The notes under the pieces: generated by a model
What the model was told of the DNA's origin: nothing
The model's input: the letters and a program-made list of their open reading frames with translations, nothing else
The model's database searches: none
In this document: in pieces, positions 25,257-34,048 of the stretch
Layout of the letters: each line of letters starts with the position of its first letter
Numbering within the stretch: position 1 is the first letter of the stretch
Assembly (NCBI GenBank): GCA_963775395.1
Contig: CAVZIX010000020.1
Location: 124,001 to 188,000, forward strand
Length of the DNA stretch: 64,000 bases
Source of the DNA: JAIBJN01 sp963775395
GTDB taxonomy: Bacteria; Actinomycetota; Thermoleophilia; Gaiellales; Gaiellaceae
Direction of reading: 5' to 3'
Position numbers and translations under genes: made by a program

Positions 25257-26804
25257 ATGAGCACGGTGGACGTCGTCGTCGCCGGGGCGGGCCACAACAG
25301 CCTCGTCTCGGCCGCCTATCTCGCCAAGGCGGGTTTCGAGGTGCTCGTCCTCGAGACGCGCCCGGTCGTCGGCGGCAACACCGCGACCGAGGAGCTCACG
25401 CTCCCCGGCTTCCACCACGACTCGTGCTCGACCGCCCACAACCTGATCCAGGCGAGCCCGGCGATCAAGGAGCTCCGCCTCGCCGAGGACTACGGCCTCG
25501 AGTACCTCCACCCGGATCCCGTCGTGCACGTGGTCTTCGGCGACGGGGAGTCGCTGACGCAGTGGCGCGACCTCGACCGGACGTGCGAGGAGTTCGCGCG
25601 CTTCTCGGGCCGCGACGCCGACGCCTACCGCCGGCTGATCGCCGACTACGACGCGGCCAAGGGCGCCTTCGGCGCCTACCGGAACAACCCCTACGGCCGC
25701 GCGCCGCGTCCGGACGAAGCTCTCGGCGGCACGTGGAGGCGTCGCATCGCGATGAGCGCCTGGGACGTCGTCCGCACCGAGTTCGAGGACTGGCACTCGC
25801 AGGCGTTCATGGTCTGGATGGCGTTCATGACCGTGCAACCGGCCGACCGGCCGGGCACCGGGCCGCTGGCCTACTCGCTGACCTACGGCCGCCAGCAGCA
25901 CAGCTGGACGCTGCCGCGGGGAGGTTCCGCGGCCCTGCCGCTCGCGCTCGCCCGCCTGATCGAGGATCACGGTGGCACGGTTCTGACCGGGGCGCGGGTG
26001 ACCGGCCTCGTGCTCGAGGACGGGCGCTGCGTGGGCGTCGAGACCGACAACGGCGAGACGCATCGCGCGCGCAAGGCCGTGCTCTCGACCGTGCACGTCA
26101 AGCATCTGGCCGAGATGGCGCCCGACGAGGCCTGGGGCGAGGAGTTTCTCTTCGGCGTCGAGCGCTGGCGCGAGGGGATCACGCTCTTCCCGACCCACTA
26201 CGCCACGACCGAGGCGCCGACCTTCGCCGGCCATTCAGGGTTGGTCACTCCGGTCGCGTCGGGAGTGGCCCCCTCGGTCGATCGCCTGCTGCGTGTGGGC
26301 AACGACGTCGAGCGTGGCCTCCTCGCCGACGACGACCCGCCGCTCCTCGTCGTCTGCGGCTCCGTGGCGGACCCGGGCCGCGCGCCGGAAGGACAGCACG
26401 CGCTCAAGGTGATCGGCTTCCATCCGTACACGCTCGCGGACGGCGGCGCCGAGCGTTGGGAGGAGGTGAAGGAGGCGGTCGCCGAGCGCAACCTGGAGCA
26501 GTTGCGCCGCTTCGCGCCCAACATGACCGAGGAGACGGTCCTCGCGCGCGTAGTGAAGAGCCCGGTCGACCTCGAGCGCATGAACGCCCACAACTGGCAT
26601 GGAACCTGCCACGGCGGCGACATGGGCCCCTCGCAGTCGGGTGCCCTCCGCTTCGGCCCGCGCTCGCCGATCGACGGCCTGTACCTCACCGGCGGCACGA
26701 CGCACCCCGGTGGCTCGGTCAGCGCGGCGCCCGGGCGCAACTCGGCCATGGTGCTGCTGGAGGACCTGGGCACGTCCCTGGAGGCGGTGGTCGCCGGTGC
26801 CTGA
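25257..26804 (+). CDS. FAD-dependent oxidoreductase, phytoene-desaturase-like
   Basis: A 515-residue flavoprotein; ATG 25257 follows GGAGGGCGGCCG. The N-terminal dinucleotide fold 'VVVAGAGHNSLVSAAYLAKAG' (GxGxxx variant, read in two pieces) with 'VGGNTATEE' is typical of NAD(P)/FAD-dependent phytoene-dehydrogenase-like proteins; the C-terminal FAD motif 'LYLTGGTTHPGGSVSAAPGRN' is seen near residues 480-500. The CrtI-like group includes many non-carotenoid oxidases, and no carotenoid genes are nearby. It most likely desaturates or oxidises a pathway intermediate. The alpha/beta hydrolase gene starts 8 bp before its end. Confidence 0.85.
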   Translation: MSTVDVVVAGAGHNSLVSAAYLAKAGFEVLVLETRPVVGGNTATEELTLPGFHHDSCSTAHNLIQASPAIKELRLAEDYGLEYLHPDPVVHVVFGDGESLTQWRDLDRTCEEFARFSGRDADAYRRLIADYDAAKGAFGAYRNNPYGRAPRPDEALGGTWRRRIAMSAWDVVRTEFEDWHSQAFMVWMAFMTVQPADRPGTGPLAYSLTYGRQQHSWTLPRGGSAALPLALARLIEDHGGTVLTGARVTGLVLEDGRCVGVETDNGETHRARKAVLSTVHVKHLAEMAPDEAWGEEFLFGVERWREGITLFPTHYATTEAPTFAGHSGLVTPVASGVAPSVDRLLRVGNDVERGLLADDDPPLLVVCGSVADPGRAPEGQHALKVIGFHPYTLADGGAERWEEVKEAVAERNLEQLRRFAPNMTEETVLARVVKSPVDLERMNAHNWHGTCHGGDMGPSQSGALRFGPRSPIDGLYLTGGTTHPGGSVSAAPGRNSAMVLLEDLGTSLEAVVAGA

Positions 26805-27858
26805 CGCCAGGGTCGAGGCCGCGATCGCCAACTGGGCGCCGCGCTTCGTGGCCAACGGCGTCTACCTCGACGACTTCGAGCGCACGACGGCGCAGATCGA
26901 GACGTGGGACGGCTGGCTGGACGCCTGGGTGAAGACCGGCGACGGCCATCGCGCCCGGGCGGAGGAGGCCGAGGCGAACGGCAACACGCTCACCGCGGGC
27001 GAGGCGTTCGTCGCCGCCGCGGTCTGCTACCACTTCGCCAAGTTCGTCTGGGTCGTCGACGTCGAGCGCAACCACGAGACGACGCGGCTCGCCGCCGACA
27101 GCCTCTACCGCGCCCACGTCCATCTCGACCCGGATGCGGAGCGCGTGGACGTCCCCTTCGAGGACGGGCCGCTCGTCGGCAATCTCCGCCGCCCGGCCGG
27201 TCTCGACCGCCCGCCGCTGGTCTTGCTCTTACCGGGCCTCGACTCCACGAAGGAGGAGTTCTTCCTGTGGGAGAACGTCTTCCTCGACCGCGGGCTGGCG
27301 ACGTTCTCGCTCGACGGCCCCGGCCAGGGGGAGAGCGGGTTCGCGACGAGCATCCGTGCTGACTACGAGGCCGGCGTGGCGGCCGCGCTCGACGCCCTCG
27401 CCTCACGCGACGACCTCGACCACGACCGGGTGGGCGCAGCCGGTGTCAGCCTCGGCGGGTACTACGCGCCGCGCGCCGCCCTCGAGCCGCGGGTGAAGGC
27501 GGTGGCGGGCGTGAGCGGGGCGTTCAACTTCGGGGAGTGCTGGGAGGGGCTTCCCGGCCTCACGCGCGAGACGTTCGAGCACCACTCGGGCGCGCAGAGC
27601 CCGGAGGAAGCCCGCGAGAAGGCGTTCGAGCTCGACCTCGGGCCGGTGATCGCGGACGTGCGCTGCCCGGGCCTGATGGTCACCGGGAAGCTCGACAGGA
27701 TCATTCCGTGGGAGCAGACGAAGCGGATCGCCGACGAGGCGCCGAACACGCGCTTCGTCCTCTACGACGAGGGCAATCACGTCTGCAACAACATCCCGTT
27801 CAAGTACCGGCCGCTCGTTGCGGACTGGCTGAGGAAGGAGCTCGCTGATGTGGGATAG
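26797..27858 (+). CDS. Alpha/beta hydrolase, FrsA / dihydroxypseudooxynicotine-hydrolase-like
   Basis: A 353-residue hydrolase from GTG 26797, overlapping the oxidoreductase. A helical N-terminal cap domain (residues about 1-110) precedes an alpha/beta-hydrolase core with oxyanion segment 'LLLPGLDSTKEEF', nucleophile elbow 'GVSLGGYYAP', acid Asp near 'GKLDRIIPWEQT' and His in 'EGNHVCNN'. The long N-terminal cap and length resemble 2,6-dihydroxypseudooxynicotine hydrolase, which cleaves a C-C bond in nicotine breakdown, and FrsA-type esterases. This supports a C-C or ester/amide cleavage step. It overlaps the next gene by 11 bp. Confidence 0.82.
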   Translation: MPDARVEAAIANWAPRFVANGVYLDDFERTTAQIETWDGWLDAWVKTGDGHRARAEEAEANGNTLTAGEAFVAAAVCYHFAKFVWVVDVERNHETTRLAADSLYRAHVHLDPDAERVDVPFEDGPLVGNLRRPAGLDRPPLVLLLPGLDSTKEEFFLWENVFLDRGLATFSLDGPGQGESGFATSIRADYEAGVAAALDALASRDDLDHDRVGAAGVSLGGYYAPRAALEPRVKAVAGVSGAFNFGECWEGLPGLTRETFEHHSGAQSPEEAREKAFELDLGPVIADVRCPGLMVTGKLDRIIPWEQTKRIADEAPNTRFVLYDEGNHVCNNIPFKYRPLVADWLRKELADVG

Positions 27859-29053
27859 GTTCTCCGGCGCCGAGATGGAGCGCCGCTACGGGCTCGCGCG
27901 CGACCTCATGCGCGAGCACGAGCTCTCGGCGCTGGTGGTGTTCGGGAACTCGGGGACGAACCGGGCCAACATGGCCAACCCGTTCTGGCTCTCGAACCAC
28001 CTCGACCTGCACCACTGCTACCTCGTCGTCCCGCTGGACGAGAGCGAGGAGACCGCGCTCTACACGGGCCTGACGAACCACGTGCCGAACGCGCGGGAGG
28101 TCAGCGACGTCCCCATCATCGAATGGGGCGGGTACTCGCCGGCGGAGCGCGTGGTCGCTCGCCTGGAGGCGATCGGGGTCACCGCCGGCCGAGTCGGGCT
28201 CGTGGGCGTGAACGCGACCTTCTCCATGGGCATGCCCTACGCGCATCACGCACTCCTGCGCGAGAAGCTGCCCGGCCTCGAGCTCGTCGACGTGACCCTC
28301 CCGTACGCGCGCCTGCGCCTGATCAAGTCGGAAGAGGAGGTCGGGTGGCTCCGGAAGGCCGCCGAGCTCACGGACAAGGCGATGATCGCGCTTGCCGAGG
28401 GGGCGAGGCCGGGCATGAGCGACGTCGAGCTGGTCGCGCTGGGCGAGGCTGCCTACCGCGCCGAGGGCGGGATGCCGCGGATCATGTTCTTGCGCTCGAT
28501 GGCGATGGACGACCCGAACGGCTGCCTGCCCGCCCAGAACCCGTCCCACCGCCGCATCTCCGCCGGCGATGTGATCATCACGGAGTTCAGCGCGTCCTAC
28601 TGGGGCTACACAGGCCAGATCCAGCGCCCGGTCTTCGTCGAGGCCGAGCCGACGGAGGAGTGGCAGCGGATGTTCGACGTCGCCCTGGAGTCCTACGAGA
28701 CGATCGTCGAGATGCTCGTGCCGGGCACGACCGAGGCGGAGGTCATCCGCGCGAGCTCCATGATCGGCGAGGCCGGGTACGCAATCTACGACGACCTCGT
28801 GCACGGCTACGGCGTCGACATCATGCCGCCGATCATCGACCGCTCCTGCGTGCGGTGGTGGCCGTGGGACGACGCCAACCCGGCGCCGGACGGCCGCACC
28901 TTCGAGGAAGGGATGGCGATCGTCGTCCAGCCGAACCCGATCACTCCCGACGAGCGCATGGGCCTCCAGCTCGGCCAGCTGACGATCGTCAGGGCCGACG
29001 GGGCTGAGTCGCTCCACTCGGTGCCGTTCGAGCCGCTGGTGGCCGCTTCTTGA
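27848..29053 (+). CDS. M24-family protein with metal site lost (creatinase-like), copy 3
   Basis: A 401-residue pita-bread-fold protein from ATG 27848. The M24 domain keeps only His ('LVHGYGVDIMPP'); positions of the other four metal ligands read Glu ('ITEFSASYWGY'), Gln ('TGQIQRPV'), Gln ('IVVQPNPI') and Gln ('QLGQLTIV'). Creatinase, which hydrolyses a C-N bond without metal, shows that such M24 proteins can be catalytic. Of the three M24 proteins in the island this is the most divergent. A hydrolase of an amidine- or amide-type substrate is plausible but unproven. Confidence 0.8.
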   Translation: MWDRFSGAEMERRYGLARDLMREHELSALVVFGNSGTNRANMANPFWLSNHLDLHHCYLVVPLDESEETALYTGLTNHVPNAREVSDVPIIEWGGYSPAERVVARLEAIGVTAGRVGLVGVNATFSMGMPYAHHALLREKLPGLELVDVTLPYARLRLIKSEEEVGWLRKAAELTDKAMIALAEGARPGMSDVELVALGEAAYRAEGGMPRIMFLRSMAMDDPNGCLPAQNPSHRRISAGDVIITEFSASYWGYTGQIQRPVFVEAEPTEEWQRMFDVALESYETIVEMLVPGTTEAEVIRASSMIGEAGYAIYDDLVHGYGVDIMPPIIDRSCVRWWPWDDANPAPDGRTFEEGMAIVVQPNPITPDERMGLQLGQLTIVRADGAESLHSVPFEPLVAAS

Positions 29054-30066
29054 GGGCTGTCGGCGTCGCGCTCGTCGGCACGGGGATGTTCGGAGGGCGC
29101 GTGGCGGCCGCCGTTGCGCGGACGCCCTCGCTCGAGCTCGTCACGTGCTACAGCCGCGACGCCGAGAAGCGGCAGGCCTTCGCCCTCGAGGCCGGGTGTG
29201 AGGCGGCGCCGTCGTTCGAGGCGGCAATCGAGGACCCGCGCGTGGAAGCGGTGCTGCTCGTCACGCCCAACTTCGTGCACCGGGAGCAGGCGGTCGCCTG
29301 CGCCGAGCGGGGGAAGCACGTCTTCGTCGAGAAGCCGATCGCGGACACGCTCGAGGACGGGCGCGCGATGGCTCTTGCCTGCGAAACCGCCGGCGTCACC
29401 TTGCTGGTCGGCCACGGCCTACGCCGGCTCGGCGCCGCCAGAGCAGCCGAGCGGCTGGTGCGCGACGGCGCGCTCGGGCAGGTGGTGCTCGCGGAGGCGA
29501 ACTTCTCGCTCACGGGGACGCTGAAGCCGCACATGTGGCGCTACCGTCGCGAGACGTGCCCCGGGGGGCCGCTCCTGCAGATCGGTGTCCACCACGTGGA
29601 CACGCTCATCCACTGGCTCGGGCCGGCGGCCCGGGTGCAGGGGTCGTTCGCGAGGCTCGTCACCGAGGCGGAGATCGACGACCTCGGAATCGCCCTCGTC
29701 GAGCACGAGTCGGGCGCCCGCTCGCTCGTCTCCTCCAGCTACGTCTCGCCGAAGACCTTCTCGATCCGGCTCCTGGGCACGGACGGGGTGCTCGACTACG
29801 TGGCGGACATGGCCGTCTGGCCCCGCGTGGAGCTCGTGGACGCCGCGACGACCCTTCGGCTCACGACCGGCGCGGGGGCCGAGGATGTCCCGTTCGAGGC
29901 GCGTGACGTCCTCGTCGAGGAGCTCGACGAGCTCGCGCGCTGCGTCCGCGGCGAGGCCCGGCCGGAGACAGGGGCCGCGGAAGGGCTGTCGGCGCTCGGC
30001 GTCGTCCTCGCGGCGATCGAGTCGCACGAGCACGGTGACGGGCGAGGGGTGGCGCCGGGCCGGTGA
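29050..30066 (+). CDS. Gfo/Idh/MocA-family NAD(P)-dependent oxidoreductase
   Basis: A 338-residue enzyme with TTG start overlapping the previous TGA. The N-terminal Rossmann fold is 'VALVGTGMFGGRVAAAV'; 'HVFVEKPIADTLEDG' contains the conserved EKP motif (residues about 95-97) with the catalytic-region lysine, and the C-terminal domain has 'QIGVHHVDTLIHWLGP' with the usual His. Members oxidise sugar alcohols, aldehydes and related hydroxyl compounds. Operon position, overlapping the Mo-hydroxylase large subunit by 4 bp, puts it in the same pathway. Confidence 0.88.
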   Translation: MRAVGVALVGTGMFGGRVAAAVARTPSLELVTCYSRDAEKRQAFALEAGCEAAPSFEAAIEDPRVEAVLLVTPNFVHREQAVACAERGKHVFVEKPIADTLEDGRAMALACETAGVTLLVGHGLRRLGAARAAERLVRDGALGQVVLAEANFSLTGTLKPHMWRYRRETCPGGPLLQIGVHHVDTLIHWLGPAARVQGSFARLVTEAEIDDLGIALVEHESGARSLVSSSYVSPKTFSIRLLGTDGVLDYVADMAVWPRVELVDAATTLRLTTGAGAEDVPFEARDVLVEELDELARCVRGEARPETGAAEGLSALGVVLAAIESHEHGDGRGVAPGR

Positions 30067-32240
30067 GCGCCGAGCGCTGGGTCGGAAGGCCCGTGCCGCG
30101 CCGCGAGGACGTGCGCTTTCTCCGCGGCGAGGCGACGTACCTCGACGACATCGAGCTCCCCGGCCTCCTCGAGGCCGCGTTCGTCCGCAGCCCCTACGCG
30201 CACGCGCGGCTCGGCGCGATCGACGTCGAGGCCGCGCGCGCGGTTCCCGGGGTTGCCGCCGTCCTGACGGGCGCCGATCTCGGCGAGCGGGCCCGTCCTC
30301 TGCCGGTGGGCGGCGTCGAGGGTGGAGCCGTTGCGGACGCCGGCCACCCAGTGCTCGCGCGCGACCGCGTCCGGTACGCGGGCGAGGCGGTCGCGCTCGT
30401 GGTCGCCGAGTCCCGCCCGGTGGCCGAAGATGCGGTCGAGCTCGTCGAGGTCGACTACGAGCCGCTCGAGCCCGTGCTCGACCCGCGAACGGCCGCGGAG
30501 GCGCTGCTCCTCCACGACGGCGTGGAGAGGAACCGCCTGGTCAGCTGGGAGCGCACCCACGGAGACGTCGAGGGAGCGTTCGCCGCCGCCGACTGGGTTG
30601 TTTCGCAATCGTTCCGCATCCCGCGGCTCGTCGCCGCGCCGATCGAGACGCGGGGCGCGATCGCGACCCACGAGCCGGACGCGGATGTTCTGACGGTCTG
30701 GTGCTCTGCGCAGGACCCGCACCGGCCGCTGGCGCAGCTCGGGGCCGCGCTCGGGCGCGAGGCGGACCGCCTCCGCGTCGTCGTGCCGGACGTGGGCGGC
30801 GCTTTCGGGAGCAAGGGGGTCGTCGCGCCCGAGGTCGCCGCAATCGCCTGCGCCGCGGAGGAGCTCGGTCGTCCGGTGCGCTGGACGGAGGATCGCGCGG
30901 AGAACTTCCTGGCCGCCTACCAGGGGCGAGGGCTCGACGCCGACGTGGAGCTGGCGTTGGCGGCCGACGGGCGGATCCTCGGTCTCCGTGCCGTTCTCTA
31001 CGCCGACCTTGGCGCCTACCTCTACGCGACGACCGCGGTCGCCCCGCACACGACCGCGATGCTGATCACGGGCGCGTACGACATTCCGGCGGCCAGCGTC
31101 GAAGTCGTCGGCGCGGCGACAACGAAGGTGCCGACGGGCCCCTACCGCGGCGCGGGGCGCCCGGAGGCGGCCTTCCTGGTCGAGCGCATGGTCGACCTCG
31201 CGGCGCGGGAGGCCGGCTTCGATGCGGTCGAGCTGCGGCGGAGGAACTTCATCCGGCCCGAGGCGTTCCCCTACGAGACCCCGATGGGCTGGATCTATGA
31301 CTCGGGCGACTTCGAGCGCTGCCTCGACGCCGCGCTCGAGCTCGCGCCGCTGGAGGGCTGGCAGGAGCTCAGGGCCGAAGCGCGCGCCGAGGGTCGCGTC
31401 ATGGGGATCGGCGTCGGCATGTACATCGAGCGCGCCGGAGGGCTCTGGGAGAGCGCCGTCGTGCGGGTGGAGCCGGACGGTCGCGTCGTGGTGCGCACCG
31501 GGTCGTCGCCGCACGGACAGGGCCACGAGACGACGTTCGCCCAGATTGCCGCCGACGAGCTCGGGGTCGAGCCGGAGGTGGTGGAGATTCTGTGGGGCGA
31601 CTCGGGTGCGCTGCCGGGCATAGGGACGTTCGCGAGCCGCTCCGTTGCGATGGGCGGCTCGGCGATCGCGGTGGCGGCGCGGGAGCTCGCCGCGCGGGCT
31701 CGCTCCGCAGGCATCTCCGTCGCCGAGCTCGCAGCCGGGGAGGGCGGCGTCCAGGCGGAGACCAAGTTCAGCTCGGGTCTCGTATTCGCCTCGGGCGCGT
31801 ATGCCGCGCTGGTCGAGGTCGAGCGCGCGAGCGGCCGACTCCTGGTGCTCGGCCTGGCCGCCGTGGACGACTCGGGCCGCATCGTCAATCCACTTCTCGC
31901 CGAGGGACAGGTGCTCGGCGCGACCGTGCAGGGGCTCGGGCAGTGCCTCGTGGAAGAGGCGGTGCACGACGAGGAGGGCCAGCTGCGCACGGCGTCCTTC
32001 GCCGACTACTCGCTTCTCACGGCGGCCGAGCTGCCGCCGATCGAGAGCCGCTTCGTGGAGACCCCGTCACCGCTGAATCCGCTCGGCGCCAAGGGGATCG
32101 GGGAGGGCGGCGCCATCGCCACCCCCGCCGCGATCGCGAACGCGGTCGCCGACGCGCTGGCCCCGTACGGCGTCCGCCACGTCGACCCGCCGTTCACGGA
32201 GGCGAAGCTCTGGCGGCTGCTGCAGGAGGCCGGCCCGTGA
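30063..32240 (+). CDS. Molybdenum hydroxylase large subunit (CoxL form-II-like)
   Basis: A 725-residue xanthine-oxidase-family catalytic subunit binding the molybdopterin cofactor. Motifs include 'GRPVPRREDVRFLRGEATYLDDI' at the N-terminus (two pieces), 'GGAFGSKG', the active-site loop 'GPYRGAGRPEA' and the catalytic Glu in 'GAKGIGEGGAIATP'. The PYRGAGR loop is the form II type; true CO dehydrogenase (form I) has a Cys in VAYRCSFR. It therefore most likely hydroxylates an N-heterocycle, aldehyde or similar substrate. It precedes the FAD and 2Fe-2S subunits in the order L-M-S. Confidence 0.9.
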   Translation: MSAERWVGRPVPRREDVRFLRGEATYLDDIELPGLLEAAFVRSPYAHARLGAIDVEAARAVPGVAAVLTGADLGERARPLPVGGVEGGAVADAGHPVLARDRVRYAGEAVALVVAESRPVAEDAVELVEVDYEPLEPVLDPRTAAEALLLHDGVERNRLVSWERTHGDVEGAFAAADWVVSQSFRIPRLVAAPIETRGAIATHEPDADVLTVWCSAQDPHRPLAQLGAALGREADRLRVVVPDVGGAFGSKGVVAPEVAAIACAAEELGRPVRWTEDRAENFLAAYQGRGLDADVELALAADGRILGLRAVLYADLGAYLYATTAVAPHTTAMLITGAYDIPAASVEVVGAATTKVPTGPYRGAGRPEAAFLVERMVDLAAREAGFDAVELRRRNFIRPEAFPYETPMGWIYDSGDFERCLDAALELAPLEGWQELRAEARAEGRVMGIGVGMYIERAGGLWESAVVRVEPDGRVVVRTGSSPHGQGHETTFAQIAADELGVEPEVVEILWGDSGALPGIGTFASRSVAMGGSAIAVAARELAARARSAGISVAELAAGEGGVQAETKFSSGLVFASGAYAALVEVERASGRLLVLGLAAVDDSGRIVNPLLAEGQVLGATVQGLGQCLVEEAVHDEEGQLRTASFADYSLLTAAELPPIESRFVETPSPLNPLGAKGIGEGGAIATPAAIANAVADALAPYGVRHVDPPFTEAKLWRLLQEAGP

Positions 32241-33028
32241 AGCCCGCGCCGTTCGCCTACGACGCGCCGCGGGAGCTCGACGAGGCGCTCGCACTGCTTG
32301 CGAGGGAGGACGAGGACGTGAAGGTGCTGGCCGGTGGCCAGAGCCTCGTCCCGCTCCTCAACTTCCGGCTCGCGCGCCCCGACCGGCTGGTCGACCTGAA
32401 CGGCGTCGAGTCGCTCGCGTTCCTGCGCGTGGAGGAGGGGGCGCTTCGCATCGGGGCCCTCGCGCGCCACGCCGACCTCGAGCGGTCGGCCGAGGTCGCG
32501 TCAGGCTGGCCGCTCCTCGCCGAGGCCGTGCGCCACGTCGGGCATCCCCAGATCCGGGCCCGCGGGACGGTCTGCGGATCGGTCGCGCACGCCGACCCGG
32601 CGGCTGAGCTGCCGGTGGCGCTCTCCGCGCTGGACGCCCGCTACCACGTGCGCTCGGCGCGCGGGTCGCGCATCCTGGCGTCCGACGAGCTCTTCCTCGG
32701 GTTCTTGACGACGTCACTCGAGCCCGACGAGCTGCTGGTAGAGATCGAGGTCCCGGCCATGCCTGCCGGGAGCGGGAGCGGCTTCGCGGAGCATGCCCGC
32801 ACGCACGGGGACTTCGCGGTCGGCGGCGCGGCCGCGATCGTGACGTCGGGTCAGGCGCGTCTGGCGCTGCTCGGGGCGGGCCCGGTGCCCGTCCGCTTCG
32901 ACGGCTCGGTGGAGGATCTCGCTGACGTCGCCGTGGCGAGCCTCGCCCTGTCGGGCGCCGATGGGGACTGGCGCCGTGCGCTCCTGCGGGAGCTCGCCCG
33001 CCTTGCCCTCGAGAAGGCCGCGGCGTGA
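32237..33028 (+). CDS. Molybdenum hydroxylase FAD subunit (CoxM-like)
   Basis: A 263-residue medium subunit from GTG 32237 (overlapping the large-subunit stop). FAD-binding motifs are 'AGGQSLVPLLNFRLA' (about 33-47) and 'RARGTVCGSVAHADPAAELP' (about 112-131). It passes electrons from the 2Fe-2S subunit to an external acceptor. The small subunit's GTG overlaps its stop. Confidence 0.92.
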   Translation: MKPAPFAYDAPRELDEALALLAREDEDVKVLAGGQSLVPLLNFRLARPDRLVDLNGVESLAFLRVEEGALRIGALARHADLERSAEVASGWPLLAEAVRHVGHPQIRARGTVCGSVAHADPAAELPVALSALDARYHVRSARGSRILASDELFLGFLTTSLEPDELLVEIEVPAMPAGSGSGFAEHARTHGDFAVGGAAAIVTSGQARLALLGAGPVPVRFDGSVEDLADVAVASLALSGADGDWRRALLRELARLALEKAAA

Positions 33029-33492
33029 GGGTCTCCATGGAGATCAACGGCCGTCTCTACGAGGGCGAGGTCGAGCCGCGCACGCTGCTCTCGGACTTCA
33101 TCCGCCACGGCGCGGGCCTGCACGGAACCCACGTCGGGTGCGAGCACGGCGTCTGCGGCGCGTGCACCGTCCAGCTCGACGGCGAGCCCGTGCGCTCGTG
33201 TCTCCTGCTGGCGGTGCAGGCGAACGGCCGCGCGCTGCGCACGGTCGAGGGCCTCGCCCCGCCCGAGGGGCTGCACCCGATCCAGGCGGCGTTCCAGGAG
33301 ACGCATGCCCTCCAGTGCGGCTTCTGCACGCCGGGCTTCCTGATGAGCATCGAGGCGTTCCTCCGCGAACGCCCTCAGCCGACCGAGCCAGAGATCCGCG
33401 AAGCCCTGGCGGGCAACCTCTGCCGCTGCACCGGCTACAAGGCCATCATCGAAGCCGTCGAGCTCGCCGCCGAACGCCTCAGCGGCCCGTAG
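33025..33492 (+). CDS. Molybdenum hydroxylase 2Fe-2S subunit (CoxS-like)
   Basis: A 155-residue small subunit with two iron-sulfur clusters: a plant-ferredoxin-type site 'CEHGVCGACTV' plus a downstream Cys (residues about 39-62), and the C-terminal site 'CGFCTPGF ... CRCTGY' (about 99-135). Start GTG 33025, 4 bp overlap with the FAD subunit. It is the last gene of the long plus-strand run; REP-like repeats follow. Confidence 0.93.
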   Translation: MRVSMEINGRLYEGEVEPRTLLSDFIRHGAGLHGTHVGCEHGVCGACTVQLDGEPVRSCLLLAVQANGRALRTVEGLAPPEGLHPIQAAFQETHALQCGFCTPGFLMSIEAFLRERPQPTEPEIREALAGNLCRCTGYKAIIEAVELAAERLSGP

Positions 33493-33505
33493 CCACGGAG
33501 GACAT

Positions 33506-33629
33506 GTCCAAGTGCCTGGCACCGGCACACGTCCAGGAGCGACTAGCTCTCGGTAGAGGCTGAAGGTGTGGTGCAGGGTCAGGCCGCAGGACCTGCCCTG
33601 TGCAAACACGTCCAAGTGCCTGGCACCGG
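33506..33629. repeat. REP-like pair: two direct copies of a 20-nt repeat around a hairpin
   Basis: An identical 20-nt sequence with core AAGTGCCTGGCACC occurs at 33506-33525 and 33610-33629, 104 bp apart. Each core is itself palindromic (GTGCC-T-GGCAC). Between them a long imperfect hairpin (TGCAGGG...CCCTGTGCA, about 33574-33604) is seen. The layout resembles bacterial interspersed REP mosaics located at gene 3' ends, here between the Mo-hydroxylase operon and the convergent cupin. Nothing coding is apparent in this 154-bp gap. Confidence 0.6.
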
Positions 33630-33646
33630 GGCGTGGCCGGCGGAGG

Positions 33647-34048
33647 CTAGTCCTCGAAGGGCTCGACCTCGTAGCCGGCGGCTTCGAGGGAGCCCGCGCC
33701 CGCCCAGCCCCAGATCAGCTCCACGTCCTCGTCGGACGTGTTGTCGAAGCCGTGCCAGTCGCCGGCGGGGGTGAAGATGACGTCGCCGGCGGCGGCCGGC
33801 TCCATGCCCTCGTTCGTATGCACGAGGCCGCTGCCGGACAACACGAGGAGGAACTCGTCGCACTCGAAGTGGCGGTGGCGGTCGTGCTTCGCGCCCGGCG
33901 GGAGCACGGTGCGGCCGAAGACGAGGCGCTCCGAGCCGGCCGACGCGGCGTCGATCAGGAACTGGACTTGCATGTCGACCCAGCCCTCGTCCTCGCGCAG
34001 GCCCTGGACGAGCGGGACGTCCTCGACGCGGGTGCGGTACCTCGGCAC
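33647..34048 (-). CDS. Cupin-domain protein
   Basis: A 133-residue single-domain cupin. The metal-binding pattern is 'HDRHRHFECDEFLLVLSG' (HxH...E, about residues 54-68) with the second-motif His in 'GDWHGFDN'. Such cupins act as small dioxygenases, isomerases or ligand sensors. The GTG start shares one base with the stop of the upstream dehydrogenase (TAGTG), so it is co-expressed with the dehydrogenase and PEP carboxykinase genes on the minus strand. Confidence 0.82.
   Translation of the reverse strand: MPRYRTRVEDVPLVQGLREDEGWVDMQVQFLIDAASAGSERLVFGRTVLPPGAKHDRHRHFECDEFLLVLSGSGLVHTNEGMEPAAAGDVIFTPAGDWHGFDNTSDEDVELIWGWAGAGSLEAAGYEVEPFED

Noticed and set aside
29796..31967. A 723-residue minus-strand frame opposite the Mo-hydroxylase large subunit
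   Set aside because: It is a shadow of GC-rich codon usage; the plus strand encodes an unmistakable CoxL-like protein.
30063..33492. True aerobic CO dehydrogenase (coxLMS)
   Set aside because: The large subunit has the PYRGAGR (form II) loop and not the Cys-containing VAYRCSFR of form I.
32851..33615. A minus-strand frame of 254 residues ending over the CoxM/CoxS genes
   Set aside because: Antisense to conserved subunits and beginning in the REP-like repeats; no domain is visible.
33506..33629. A CRISPR array
   Set aside because: Only two repeat copies, 104 bp apart, with palindromic cores and no cas genes nearby.
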